Shown here in pieces: positions 11,681 through 21,322 of a stretch of 64,000 bases of DNA. Source of the stretch: Trichomonas vaginalis G3 (Eukaryota > Parabasalia > Trichomonadida > Trichomonadidae); the NCBI RefSeq assembly GCF_026262505.1, contig NC_067205.1, forward strand, positions 10,912,001-10,976,000, given 5' to 3'. A program made the position numbers and the translations under genes. The notes beneath the pieces were generated by a model that saw only the letters and a program-made list of their open reading frames with translations, did no database searches and was not told where the DNA came from. The first letter of the stretch is position 1; each line of letters opens with the position of its first letter.

Positions 11681-12263
11681 TCAATAAATGCGGTACAATG
11701 CGAATACAGTCATAAATGGTGGCATATAATCTTCACCCAAGCCTGTTGGATTTGTTGTGAAAGTATGTGAATGATTTCCTCCTGGTTCAGTTGGTCGAAA
11801 AGTCTTTTTTGCCGAATGGTTATAATCTGGAGATAAAAACGTTATTGCCAGCATAATATTCTGAGTTGTATAATGGATGGTCTCTTAATGAGTGACTATG
11901 GTCACCAGAAAAGTTTGTCGTTCCTGTATGAGTGTGCGGTGGAAGGTTTGCTTCAGTAATTTTCTTCGAACCTCCTGTTTCCTTTGAAGAGTTTGCACAA
12001 TACAAAAACCTGTCAACTATTTGTTCCCATGCACCAACACCAAACATTACTTGAGGACCTCTTGCATCCATAGATGTATAAATAGAACCCACTGGGTTCA
12101 TTAAATCAAACATATGAGATATTATAGGATTGTCTCTTTTGAACTTAAGATATAGTGTAACTATTTCAGGTTTCTTCTGGTTTGTGTCAGAATATTTTTT
12201 ATAATATAATCTTATGTTTTCAGGGTAGGTAAAATCTTGACTATAATATATTATTTCTGTCAT
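11681..12263 (-). pseudogene. Tail-fibre collar-domain protein of the Polinton, broken
   Basis: Similar to the C-terminal head of phage tail fibres (T4 gp12/gp10-like collar): LMNPVGSIYTSMDARGP, a WEQIVDRFLY stretch, GGSKKITEANLPPHTHTGTT, then SGDHSHSLRD. The paired His residues could bind a metal ion as in phage short fibres. A very similar domain ends the fibre of the second element (52590-53822). It lies just downstream of the long stalk gene on the same strand. Probable role: receptor binding by the virion. It is broken (about one break). Confidence 0.8.
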
Positions 12264-12309
12264 CTGTATATAATATACTATTCTCGTTTTTTCTATTGCA
12301 TTATATCTT

Positions 12310-13890
12310 TTATCTATAATAATCTAAATATAATGTTAACTTTTGTTCATCTATATGTGGTGTTCTGACATCATCTCCATAGTCATAATAATATGGTGCT
12401 GGAGCTGGGTCAGGCAATGTCATATCTGCCATTTCATAAACTCTTAAATATTTCTTTTGTTCGTCTCCATATAAGTTTAAGTAACAGTTGTTGTCTAATG
12501 GAACTTTAACTTGTGTGTCATCATTCTTTTTATAACTTACATACATTTCATTGTTATTTTTCGGAATGAGTTTCCACCGTATACCATTTTTTAAGGAGTG
12601 TACAAACTGCCATCTAAAATATTTATTTTCTTCATTGACAGAAAAGTCACCAACAATAGTTTCAATATTTTTTGTTCCTATCAAACTTTGGTATATTTCG
12701 TTAACATATGTTTTATCTGCCTTCTTCATTAACTCATCGTTAACATATTCCTTATCTACCTTCTTCTCTAACTCATCGTTAACATATGTTTTATCCGCTT
12801 TAAGGTCTAAACATCCTGAAACCCATCCTGTATCAGCTTTAGTTTTTAAAATCTTTGATGTCCATTCATGATACCATTCAACCATTTCTTTAATTTCATT
12901 ATCTTTTTCATCCACATATTCCTTATCTGTCTTCTTATTTAACTCACTATCCACATATTCCTTATCTGCTTTCTTATTTAACTCACTATCCACATATTCC
13001 TTATCTGCCTTCTTATTTAACTCACTATCCACATATTCCTTATCTGCTTTCTTATTTAACTCACTATCCACATATTCCTTATCTGCCTTCTTATTTAACT
13101 CACTATCCACATATTCCTTATCTGCCTTCTTATTTAACTCACTATCCACATATTCCTTATCTGTCTTCTTATTTAACTCACTATCCACATATTCCTTATC
13201 TGCTTTCTTATTTAACTCACTATCCACATATTCCTTATCTGCTTTCTTATTTAACTCACTATCCACATATTCCTTATCTGCTTTCTTATTTAACTCACTA
13301 TCCACATATTCCTTATCTGCTTTCTTATTTAACTCACTATCCACATATTCCTTATCTGCTTTCTTATTTAACTCACTATCCACATATTCCTTATCTGCTT
13401 TCTTATTTAACTCACTATCCACATATTCCTTATCTGTCTTCTTATTTAACTCACTATCCACATATTCCTTATCTGCTTTCTTATTTAACTCACTATCCAC
13501 ATATTCCTTATCTGCTTTCTTCATTATGTCATTTAGGAAACCTTTTATGAATTCCTCATTTAAATTAAATCTTCCAATCTTCAAAACTTTAGGAAATGCA
13601 TTTAATGCGTAATATCTTTGTTCTTCTGGTGGAATTGATGTTATATCATCCGTTATACCTTTAATTTTTGAATTCATAAATAAAATTTCTTTTATATTTG
13701 ATATCACTGCACCACCCTTGCAAACGAATTCGAAATGGTCATTTTTCAATACTATCTCCAAATCTCCATATTTCAACCTTTGCGTTTGTTCTGCCGTCTT
13801 TGAATTATATGCATATATGGCGTATGTAATGGTTTGAAGGACCTGGGTGCTTTGTGTCTTAAGTTGCTGTGGTTGCTGTTGTTTAATCAT
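12310..13890 (-). CDS. Fibre-stalk protein with sixteen 13-residue repeats
   Basis: 526 residues, apparently whole. After about 135 N-terminal residues come 16 tandem copies of KKADKEYVDSELN (a few KTD variants), encoded by 39-bp DNA repeats at about 12908-13530. Diverged copies follow (KADKTYVNDELEKK). This heptad-like Lys/Asp-rich repeat recalls coiled-coil shafts of phage fibres. The C-terminal ~150 residues are globular. It precedes the collar-domain gene and probably makes the shaft of the same fibre. The ATG follows TTATTTTTTAATCATAATAA. Near-identity of the DNA repeats suggests copy number changes easily. Confidence 0.8.
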   Translation of the reverse strand: MIKQQQPQQLKTQSTQVLQTITYAIYAYNSKTAEQTQRLKYGDLEIVLKNDHFEFVCKGGAVISNIKEILFMNSKIKGITDDITSIPPEEQRYYALNAFPKVLKIGRFNLNEEFIKGFLNDIMKKADKEYVDSELNKKADKEYVDSELNKKTDKEYVDSELNKKADKEYVDSELNKKADKEYVDSELNKKADKEYVDSELNKKADKEYVDSELNKKADKEYVDSELNKKADKEYVDSELNKKTDKEYVDSELNKKADKEYVDSELNKKADKEYVDSELNKKADKEYVDSELNKKADKEYVDSELNKKADKEYVDSELNKKTDKEYVDEKDNEIKEMVEWYHEWTSKILKTKADTGWVSGCLDLKADKTYVNDELEKKVDKEYVNDELMKKADKTYVNEIYQSLIGTKNIETIVGDFSVNEENKYFRWQFVHSLKNGIRWKLIPKNNNEMYVSYKKNDDTQVKVPLDNNCYLNLYGDEQKKYLRVYEMADMTLPDPAPAPYYYDYGDDVRTPHIDEQKLTLYLDYYR

Positions 13891-13914
13891 TTATTATGAT
13901 TAAAAAATAAATAT

Positions 13915-14479
13915 TTAATCTGTTATCTCATCACCTATTTTTTCTATTTGAAATTGCCATAATATTTCATTCATGAATTCTAAATCACAATCAAATAGGT
14001 CGGTTATTCTAAATTTAATATTTGATAAATCTTTTGAATGAAGAATAAATGAATTCCCGGATAATTGAAACGGATATGATAAAGAAATATGTTTAAGTTG
14101 ATGGATAAAATGTTTTGTATTGATGGGTAAGAGTTAGGGTCTAATGTTGATGTGAAAATCTCATTGGGGTATTAACTTTATCACATTTGATTAAAATGAA
14201 ATTGGAACCAGTGTCAGAATACAAAACATCCCCAACATCTTTTTCAAAATTTAATATCCCCAACAATGAACGAAGATGAGGAGTACAAAATTTAATTTTC
14301 AGCGGAAATTTAATAAGGTTATTTATTTCATCAAGTTCAAAAAGTTTATCGGGTTTTGATTTAAAATTTTCTTCATACCATACGATAAATGATTCATTTA
14401 AATAACTTAAAATCATGTTAATATCCCATTTCGTTATCACATTATTATATATACATATCATACGTTTTTTCATGGTCAT
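13915..14479 (-). pseudogene. Unknown Polinton gene, broken
   Basis: Minus-strand coding sequence beginning MTMKKRMICIYNNVITKWDI and ending FQIEKIGDEITD, with about one break. I recognise no family. It lies between the fibre genes and three other unknown genes in the structural half of the element, so a minor virion protein is a guess from position only. Confidence 0.5.
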
Positions 14480-14644
14480 CTTTAATAAATGATATATAAT
14501 CTGAAGGGTCTAAAAGAATGGGATTAAATTTACCACTCACAGAAACGAGAGTAACATTATAAATTCCGCTAACTGTTAAATTTAATTCACAGCTATTATT
14601 CGAAATAATATTGATAATTGACATTTTTATTACGATTAAAAATA

Positions 14645-15123
14645 TGGTAAAGCGTTATTTTCCAGTGATAAATAAAACTAGAATAAGATTACCTCAAGAA
14701 TTCATAAATTCAACGAATAAGAAATTCATTCATGTTATAAATTTTAGTGTTTTCAGAAAATATGAGTCAATGTCATATTCATCATCGGGTTATATTTCAC
14801 TTCATTCAAATTTAGTTCAATCAAACCCATATAATGACCATTTCATAAGATTTTCAGATGGTATTAAAAATGTAATTGATAGATTAAAATATGAACAGAT
14901 TGACAATATCGAATTTTTGGAATTTTGGTTTAAATATCCCGATGGAAAAAAGATTGAAGTTAAAGATAAAGCTGATACTATAACAAAAACAATTACAATG
15001 ACCGATCCGGATAGTGGGGAACAAAAAGAAATAAAACAAACGATAGAAACTGGTGAAAGGTCAATTATTATTGATTATGATTCAAAGGATTATTATTCAA
15101 TAATGTTAATGCTTGAATATTAA
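14645..15123 (+). CDS. Unknown Polinton protein (159 residues)
   Basis: Starts MVKRYFPVINKTRIRLPQEF. The ATG at 14645 is preferred over one at 14611 because it follows the TTTTTATTACGATTAAAAAT leader used by other genes of the element. It is predicted to be beta-rich, with a KTITMTDPDSGEQKEIKQ hairpin-like segment. No family is recognised. Beta-rich character and position in the structural half would suit a minor capsid or penton protein, but this is inference. Confidence 0.55.
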
Positions 15124-15207
15124 ATAGCCTTAACAAAGAATTTTTCAAGTGATATTTTATATTCATCAACTATTTTATTATAAATATCATTATATGTTAA
15201 ATGAAGT

Positions 15208-15720
15208 TCAGTTGTTGTTTCCGTTCTTTGATATCTTAATTGTGCTAATATCCTTTATAGGATTTATTTTTGCAACTGTTCCGCAGCATGAAACCTCATC
15301 ATCTATGAAAAATTGAATCTTAACGTCTGAATCTTGAACATCACAAAGAATGGCGATAATGTGAATTAATGATTCATAAGGTAAAATAATTAAACCGGAT
15401 TGGTCAATTAAATTTATTATTGAATCATAATTATTAATTATTATATCACGGTAAATTTTCATTAATTCAGAATTAATGTCTACTTTATATGGCGCATTGC
15501 GACTGGAATCGTAGATTCCTGGGTTCTCGATGTTTGATGAAAGAGGTGGGGTATGTTGGATAAGTGGGAATTTCAACAGGTTCTTTACCGGTTCAGATAA
15601 AATGATTGGGTCTCCATCTTCTTTATTTTGCTCCTCCTCCTTTTTCGGTAAGTCACGAGTTAATAAATTTGGTTGAGTTGCTGACCTTGTTAATTCAGGG
15701 CTAACATTAACTTTAACCAT
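15208..15720 (-). CDS. Unknown Polinton protein (170 residues)
   Basis: Starts MVKVNVSPELTRSATQPNLL. A low-complexity, Pro/Glu-rich first third is followed by a mixed alpha/beta domain (SELMKIYRDIIINNYDSIIN; VQDSDVKIQFFIDDEVSCC). No motif is recognised. It lies in the structural half on the same strand as the ATPase and probable capsid genes. 15724-15902 is short AT-rich spacer. Confidence 0.5.
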   Translation of the reverse strand: MVKVNVSPELTRSATQPNLLTRDLPKKEEEQNKEDGDPIILSEPVKNLLKFPLIQHTPPLSSNIENPGIYDSSRNAPYKVDINSELMKIYRDIIINNYDSIINLIDQSGLIILPYESLIHIIAILCDVQDSDVKIQFFIDDEVSCCGTVAKINPIKDISTIKISKNGNNN

Positions 15721-15902
15721 TTTGAATAATTCCGTGATTTAACATCATTTACGTTATAACCAACCGTAATCTCTGCTTTTGCGTTTGTGTTCTTTTGACC
15801 TTGTGAAACGTCTTCTCATTTATAATTGAATAAAAAAAAGAAAATATATTTAAAGTTTTATTTAGTTGTTACGGTAATATCCCAAGGTTCATCATTGTTT
15901 GC

Positions 15903-16802
15903 TTATACTTTCTTTGTAACTACACCAATTATGTTATTGATATTGCTTTGAGTTTCTTCCAGTCTTATTTTATCATTTACAATATCTTTAATCATTTCAT
16001 TACATGCATTCTTAAAACCATCTGATTTTTCTAATTTACGTCTATCACTTTCTTTAATTAAATCAAAGTTATAACCTTGTTGAGAATAAAGTGGTTTCTT
16101 TATCAATTCCTTGAACGCTTCTGAAAGTGAAGATGAAGAAATTCTTGCCACTTGAATTGGTTTAAATTCTGCTTTCATTGCTTCTTTCTGTTCATTGAAC
16201 ACTGGATCGAATAAAGCAACTTTAAAGAATTTCTTAGCTGGAATTTCAGGTCTCAAATATGCATATTGACCATCAAACTGATTAACATATCGTGGTAATC
16301 CATCCGGTCCCTCTTCAACAGCATTTAATTCTTCATTGAAATAAGAATATGGAATAAGATGGTATGAATACATTGGACCATTTTCACCTTCTCCAATGTA
16401 TTGTTTAACAGCTTTTCCATTTTCATCAAATTGCATAGGATAACATTCATTATATGCTTTACGTTTAGGATAATCCGTCATTGTTAATTTATACCCATTT
16501 ATGACTTTAATATTTCCTTGACCATCAGTAACGAAAACTTCATTTATACCATCAGGCTTTCCATTTGGTCCTGTAATGTCTGCTTCATGTGCTTCCCAAT
16601 TTGGTCCATGACGTTTGGCATATGCTTGAGCTTCTGGTAATGTTAAAACGTTTCTCATTTGTTTAACATCCTTTTGAAGACCGGCAACAATGTGGACTAA
16701 TTCTTTCATTCCGTCTGGAACTTTCATAGTTCTATTATATCCACCCTTTTTGTTTGTCCCTTGTTTTAATGGAACCTGTAGAAGATTTGCTATTTCTGTC
16801 AT
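15903..16802 (-). CDS. Conserved-looking Polinton protein, probable structural (299 residues)
   Basis: Starts [20 protein letters not shown]. It has a basic N-terminus, a helical stretch ([20 protein letters not shown]), a Gly/Pro/Tyr-rich middle ([39 protein letters not shown]) and a helical tail. The leader TTTTTATTTTTTATTTATAA matches its neighbours. It is followed on the same strand by no gene for ~100 bp and preceded by the ATPase. I cannot place it in a named Polinton family; position suggests a virion or scaffold protein. Confidence 0.55.
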   Translation of the reverse strand: MTEIANLLQVPLKQGTNKKGGYNRTMKVPDGMKELVHIVAGLQKDVKQMRNVLTLPEAQAYAKRHGPNWEAHEADITGPNGKPDGINEVFVTDGQGNIKVINGYKLTMTDYPKRKAYNECYPMQFDENGKAVKQYIGEGENGPMYSYHLIPYSYFNEELNAVEEGPDGLPRYVNQFDGQYAYLRPEIPAKKFFKVALFDPVFNEQKEAMKAEFKPIQVARISSSSLSEAFKELIKKPLYSQQGYNFDLIKESDRRKLEKSDGFKNACNEMIKDIVNDKIRLEETQSNINNIIGVVTKKV

Positions 16803-16842
16803 GTTTAATTATAAATAAAAAATAAAAATTAATTATAAAAAG

Positions 16843-17670
16843 TTAATCAAATTTAACACCTCCTTTATTTAAATCAACTATTATTTTTCCATGTTCGCCT
16901 AATTGTTGATATTGTGTGTAAAGTTCATTAATGCTCATTGGTAAATTCACTTGATAAAGCATAACGTTCAACTGTTGACGACTAAACCCACTGAAAATGA
17001 AAAGTGTTGATAGATTTGATTTAATGTTTGTGCTTAATGCTTTGAAGTATTGAACAGCCATAAAGAATGAACACTGAATGTGTCGACATTGAGTTAATAA
17101 CTGATTAAAATATGATTTCTCATTTGTTATTAGTTTTGATTTCACTGCATCATCTAGAAAAATGAGTGAATGCAAAAATTCTCTATCAAAATTTGAAATA
17201 GAAAGTGTTTCAAATAATTCATCCCGTTGTTTATCAATAATTTTATCCTCTAATCCTTGCTTCTTGATTGGATTATATAATTCTTTATACATTAAAAAGT
17301 TTTTTAAATAATCTTCTGCTTCTTCTTGTGATAAATAAATAATTGGAATTTTGATTAAATGCTTTAAAGATTCAAATGTATCATCTGAAGGTGAACCTGA
17401 ACGGTTGATATAAATTAACACATGTGAATAGGGGGAAGTGTTAGCAATAATGATAATTTGTTTTAATATCGTTAATGTTTTACCTTTATTTTGTTTACCA
17501 ATTGCTGCAGTGATTGAATTTAAGTAACATTCAGAATATGGAATTTTCATTAATTTTTCCTTAGATAGAGCATTTCTATTATCACTCAATGCTTCATTAA
17601 TCATATCATCTACGTATGTATTATATACTCCCGCTAATTCTTCATAAGGGGTGGATGAATTTAAATTCAT
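16843..17670 (-). CDS. DNA-packaging ATPase (A32/FtsK-like) of the Polinton
   Basis: 275 residues, looks whole. Walker A is AAIGKQNKGKTLT (residues ~36-48), Walker B is SLIFLDDAV, followed by LLTQCRHIQCSFFMAVQYFK, the motif III region of A32-type ATPases, with a Gln-rich sensor (AVQYF). It would pump element DNA into preformed capsids. It sits beside the probable capsid gene on the same strand, the usual Polinton arrangement. The leader TTTATTTTTGATTAA precedes the ATG. Confidence 0.85.
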   Translation of the reverse strand: MNLNSSTPYEELAGVYNTYVDDMINEALSDNRNALSKEKLMKIPYSECYLNSITAAIGKQNKGKTLTILKQIIIIANTSPYSHVLIYINRSGSPSDDTFESLKHLIKIPIIYLSQEEAEDYLKNFLMYKELYNPIKKQGLEDKIIDKQRDELFETLSISNFDREFLHSLIFLDDAVKSKLITNEKSYFNQLLTQCRHIQCSFFMAVQYFKALSTNIKSNLSTLFIFSGFSRQQLNVMLYQVNLPMSINELYTQYQQLGEHGKIIVDLNKGGVKFD

Positions 17671-17694
17671 TTAATCAAAAATAAATTTATAATT

Positions 17695-19336
17695 TTAAAC
17701 ATTTCTATTCATCAATATTTCATCATATGAACTTCTATACTGTGGTGGTGTACCTGTTGGATGATATTTCAAACCTTCGTCCGGTGTCCATGTCCAATAC
17801 GTAGTCCTAGTAAACCAAACCTGAGGAGGATTTGTCACTTTTGAACAGTAAGTGTCATTTTCACCCTGAATGATTGGATAAGCTTTCACTTGTACTGTAA
17901 CTTGTGAGTTGAAAGTTTCTAATCCATCAAAGAATATACCCGCTCCATCACGTTGAACTGGAATAGTGCATAAGAATGAAGTTTGGTCTTTCCATGTTCT
18001 AGCTAATGGCGTGCCATTATCATCATTCAGTGGTCTAGTTAATGAGTCCTCGTATTCTTCTGTGCATTCATTCACTCCATCTAAATCAGAAGCTTGAAGC
18101 ATACGTGTAAAGAATATGTCACCCACTGTGGTCATCGCTTGATCGGGGAAGTTTCTGGAATCTATAGTGACCTGAAGACCTCGAAGCATTGGATTTTCTA
18201 AAACTGTTCTTTGCATTGCATTCTTTGGAAATGTTAACACAACATCTGTAACATTATGAAGAGCGTATGAGAAATCTGAGCTAATACCTTCAGGAGTGAT
18301 GCAACCTCCATTTAGTGAACGAACGTCAATATGTTGAGCTGGAATCATGAATGGATCTTCCTTACTGAATAAACGTGGTATTGCTTTAACTGATTCTTCA
18401 ATTAAACCGTATCCTGGTGTAATGCATTTATCCTCTAAAACTTCCATCTTTGTGCATGATAATAATAACGTCATCAACTGTTGCGTCAGCAGATGTAGCG
18501 GCTAAGCTTGTAATTAATTTGGCAGGAAGTCCGATTTGTTGGAATTTGCGATCATATTTATAAACATGATTCATAATCTTTTCATAATTTTCATCAGTTA
18601 TCTTTTCATAAACGTAATTTTGTAAATCAGCAACTCTTAACGGGTCAACCTGACAAAATACTAAAGTATCCCTGAAAACATAATATTTAAGAATGATTTC
18701 ACCAAATGATTTAGGATAATCATCGAACGCCTGAAATGCTAACAAATCATTTACCGGAATAATCATATCAAAAGTGACATCAACTTCTTCATTTGCTTTC
18801 TTGAAAACTTCTGAAGGGTCAATATATTTACCACATACTGAGTTATCATATTTTTGAACATTATTATATAACGAATGAACAAACTTTTTAACTTTCCTTT
18901 CTGATTTTGGTTTATATGTTGCAAATGCGAAAGATTCACGGGCGCAATCCATCTGAAGATAACCGGCATCACCTCTTTCGGTTTCTACTTCTAATTGTTT
19001 AAAGCTTTGATTTGATGATTTGTAACCAACGAATAAACGCATGCATTTAAAAGCGGCATCACATGTGAAAGCTTTATTTGAAACTAGAGTTGCTTTAACT
19101 TTGCGTTTAATATATGTGTCACCTAATTGGTTCACATCATGAGCCGGATTTGTAATTCTTAAATGAGTTTGTTTATCATCAAAATATGGAGTATCAGAGT
19201 CATAGCATGAACTTTCAAGTTCTCTATAATATCTTCTACCGTCATTCTTTGCGAATATTTCATTTATCTTTTCGAATGAATGAAACACATTTCCATTAAT
19301 CGGTTTAGTGTTTGGCACCAAATAGTTAGTCGTCAT
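17695..19336 (-). pseudogene. Probable major capsid protein (double jelly-roll) of the Polinton, broken
   Basis: About 550 codons, beta-rich throughout. Segments such as KRKVKATLVSNKAF, EVDVTFDMIIPVNDLLAFQ, VVLTFPKNAMQR, LQVTIDSRNFPDQAMTT and VTVQVKAYPIIQGE resemble Polinton PY capsid proteins, which have two jelly rolls. Position next to the packaging ATPase supports this. It is broken (about one break). An alternative is another abundant beta-rich virion protein. Confidence 0.7.
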
Positions 19337-19405
19337 TTATTAATAAATAAAAAATCAAAATTAAAAGATGAAAATGAATTTTTAATTTTAATGAAATAAT
19401 CAACT

Positions 19406-19621
19406 ATGGCTGCAGGATTCTTTAAGAAACTGTGGGATAAAGTAAAAAGAGGAGCGCATAAAGTTTGGGAAACAATGAAGAAAGGAGCAAATTGGATATT
19501 TAAGAATAAAGAAGCAATTAGTGACGTTGCTGAATCAATAACACCAAAAGCTGCCCCAATAAGAGAAATATTAAATAAAGGAGAAAAAGTTTATCAAAGA
19601 CTTCAACCGATACTAAGATAA
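19406..19621 (+). CDS. Small amphipathic Polinton protein A (71 residues)
   Basis: Begins MAAGFFKKLWDKVKRGAHKV: an amphipathic, basic helix followed by a Lys/Ala-rich tail. The first eleven residues are identical to those of the opposite-strand gene at 19646-19882. Small amphipathic proteins near capsid genes in related viruses act in membrane lysis or core packaging (adenovirus pVI/pX-like); by analogy only, this could be one. It looks whole. Confidence 0.65.
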   Translation: MAAGFFKKLWDKVKRGAHKVWETMKKGANWIFKNKEAISDVAESITPKAAPIREILNKGEKVYQRLQPILR

Positions 19622-19645
19622 AAATAATATTTATTTATTTTTCCA

Positions 19646-19882
19646 CTATTTACCTCCTATTTTATTAAGTATTCCTTCAGCAATTCCACCAATTGCGTTA
19701 CCTGCTTGTGCTCCCATCGCTGGATTACCTGCTTTAGTACCTAATACTCCACCTATGATAGTTCCTGCCGTTTTCGCTACTGGTGCCAAAAAGTTTGCAA
19801 CGGGTTTAATAATATTTTTATGAACCCAACCTGCAGCTTTCTTAATTCCATCCCATAATTTTTTAAAGAATCCTGCCGCCAT
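19646..19882 (-). CDS. Small amphipathic Polinton protein B (78 residues)
   Basis: Begins MAAGFFKKLWDGIKKAAGWV, sharing MAAGFFKKLWD with the convergent gene at 19406-19621. The tail is hydrophobic and Gly/Ala-rich (TAGTIIGGVLGTKAGNPAMG, AGNAIGGIAEGILNK), suggesting membrane insertion. It may be a virion membrane-active protein; this is inference from composition and position. It looks whole. Confidence 0.65.
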   Translation of the reverse strand: MAAGFFKKLWDGIKKAAGWVHKNIIKPVANFLAPVAKTAGTIIGGVLGTKAGNPAMGAQAGNAIGGIAEGILNKIGGK

Positions 19883-19947
19883 TTCTGATTTAATATTAAT
19901 TAAAAATATATTTCATCACTTATATTCTAATTTTTATTTAATGATAA

Positions 19948-20316
19948 ATGAAACCGATTTTAAAAATAAATGAAACAGAGGAGGAAGAAATAAATGAAAG
20001 TGAAAATGTTCAACAAAAAATAAACGTTGTTAAACCAATTACTGAAATAAAAATTTTTTCATCTGTTGAAGAATTTAATGACTATTATGCTAACAATAAA
20101 AAATTATTTGAAGAATTGACAACGTGTAAATTGAATAAAATGTTTAAAGTTGATGGATTCAAAATTTCAAAAATAAAGGGGGTGGTTAGTTTGAAATCTA
20201 TTCCTCAATCAAGAATCACCTCATTAATGAAAATAGATGATTTAACAAAAAGAATAGAAGAGATTGAAGAAAGAATGAATCAAATAATTGATTTCATAAA
20301 TTCAAATAATCATTAA
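19948..20316 (+). CDS. Unknown Polinton protein (122 residues)
   Basis: Starts MKPILKINETEEEEINESEN. An acidic N-terminus is followed by a compact domain (FSSVEEFNDYYANNKKLFEE; FKISKIKGVVSLKS) and a C-terminal coiled coil (IDDLTKRIEEIEERMNQIID). The leader CTAATTTTTATTTAATGATA precedes the ATG. It is the last gene before the right TIR. No family is recognised; the coiled coil suggests it oligomerises. Confidence 0.55.
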   Translation: MKPILKINETEEEEINESENVQQKINVVKPITEIKIFSSVEEFNDYYANNKKLFEELTTCKLNKMFKVDGFKISKIKGVVSLKSIPQSRITSLMKIDDLTKRIEEIEERMNQIIDFINSNNH

Positions 20317-20444
20317 TTTCTTAAAGTTCAATGTTGAACTCATCAAATTCTTTTTAAAGTTTATTTTTTAAAAAAATTATTTTTTATTTCGTTATGTATG
20401 GGCTGAGTGTAAATGTCTTACAATTTTGAAAATTTTTTAAATCT

Positions 20445-20592
20445 TGATTTATTCAAAAACGTAAGAATAAAAACCGTAAGAATCATACATTTTTTACTTC
20501 ATATGTTAAAAAAAATGATACAAAATCGTTCAATATCGTATGAATTCTTACGTTTACAAAAAAAGTCACACAACCCGTCAACATATACTACT
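20445..20592 (-). repeat. Right terminal inverted repeat of the Polinton (148 bp)
   Basis: Reverse complement of 1071-1218. It ends in CT directly before the ATGTTA target duplication. 20317-20444, between the last gene and this repeat, is AT-rich and empty. Confidence 0.95.
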
Positions 20593-20598
20593 ATGTTA
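20593..20598. repeat. 6-bp target site duplication, right (ATGTTA)
   Basis: Identical to 1065-1070 and directly abuts the right terminal repeat. Confidence 0.95.
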
Positions 20599-20645
20599 TT
20601 TTTTCCCCTGAATTAAAATAATTCATGAAACGTACTTGGATTTAC

Positions 20646-21287
20646 CTAATCCTTGCTCTTTTTCATATTCTTAATCTTCTGTTCGAAATCGGATAAAATT
20701 TCTGACTGGAGTTCAACTCCATTTAGATCTTTTATGCCTTTTATTGCTTCCTGAAGGTCTTCCTCTGATTTAAATTCAACTATAACATTTCCATTAAATA
20801 ATTTTTCTCCATTTTCAGTAAATTTTGATTGCGGAACTATCCAAACAGGGTCGTATTTAGAAAGAACGGCATCTAAATCATTCGAAGTATAATCTAAAGG
20901 AAATCCTGTAATTCGGAGAGATCTTTCGTTTCTAAAGTAGTCTTTCTTAAACTCTTCTATGCGACTGATTGTTTTTGCGCCAAAATCGACTTTTAAGTGT
21001 TTAGATTTTGAACACACGTACAAAACATTATCTGCTGAAATTTCGAGTTTTTTCATTTGATTAAAAGTCATAAAAACATCAACAGGAATCTTATTAGAAG
21101 TTTCCTGATACTTCCTCAACATAAATTTATCGCGTTCTAGATTGAAATTGTTGAAATAATATTCCATTTGATCCTTTGCACGCTGCATCACAGGTGATAA
21201 TTCATCAGCTGGATCTTTGGGATGACTTTGCTTCTCAAGTGCAATCATTGAACCAAGGCGTGGTAAGTATGACGATGTTTCTTCCAT
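20646..21287 (-). CDS. La-type RNA-binding protein (La motif + RRM)
   Basis: 213 residues starting MEETSSYLPRLGSM. A La motif spans about residues 33-95: QMEYYFNNFNLERDKFMLRK and KIPVDVFMTFNQMKKLE match the winged-helix La signature. An RRM follows at ~120-200 (RSLRITGFPLDYTSNDLDAV; GNVIVEFKSEEDLQEAI), ending in a basic KMKKSKD tail. La proteins bind UUU-OH ends of new pol III transcripts in the nucleus. It is short for the family, probably a minimal La. The start lies about 35 bp from that of the divergent ankyrin gene. The Polinton ends 53 bp downstream of its stop. Confidence 0.85.
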   Translation of the reverse strand: MEETSSYLPRLGSMIALEKQSHPKDPADELSPVMQRAKDQMEYYFNNFNLERDKFMLRKYQETSNKIPVDVFMTFNQMKKLEISADNVLYVCSKSKHLKVDFGAKTISRIEEFKKDYFRNERSLRITGFPLDYTSNDLDAVLSKYDPVWIVPQSKFTENGEKLFNGNVIVEFKSEEDLQEAIKGIKDLNGVELQSEILSDFEQKIKNMKKSKD

Positions 21288-21309
21288 TCCTCACAAAAAA
21301 AATCTTATG

Positions 21310-21315
21310 TCACTT
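21310..21315 (+). promoter_or_regulatory. Trichomonad initiator (TCACTT)
   Basis: Fits the TCA(C/T)(T/A) initiator consensus and lies 13 bases before the ATG at 21323, the usual distance. It decides the start of the ankyrin gene. Confidence 0.6.
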
Positions 21316-21322
21316 TTTAGGA

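Larger units (their letters stand above)
1071..20592. mobile_element. Polinton/Maverick element, full length (19,522 bp), partly decayed
   Basis: The element is bounded by 148-bp inverted repeats with no difference that I can see, starting AGTAGTATATGTTGACGGG, and by a perfect 6-bp target duplication. Inside are the hallmark genes: protein-primed polymerase B, retroviral-type integrase, A32/FtsK-like packaging ATPase and a probable double jelly-roll capsid protein, plus an AEP primase-SF3 helicase and a phage-like fibre. I did not recognise a cysteine protease. The intact ends and duplication indicate a young insertion, while several of the larger genes are broken (roughly six or more breaks overall). 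The element lies between two convergent host genes. Confidence 0.95.
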
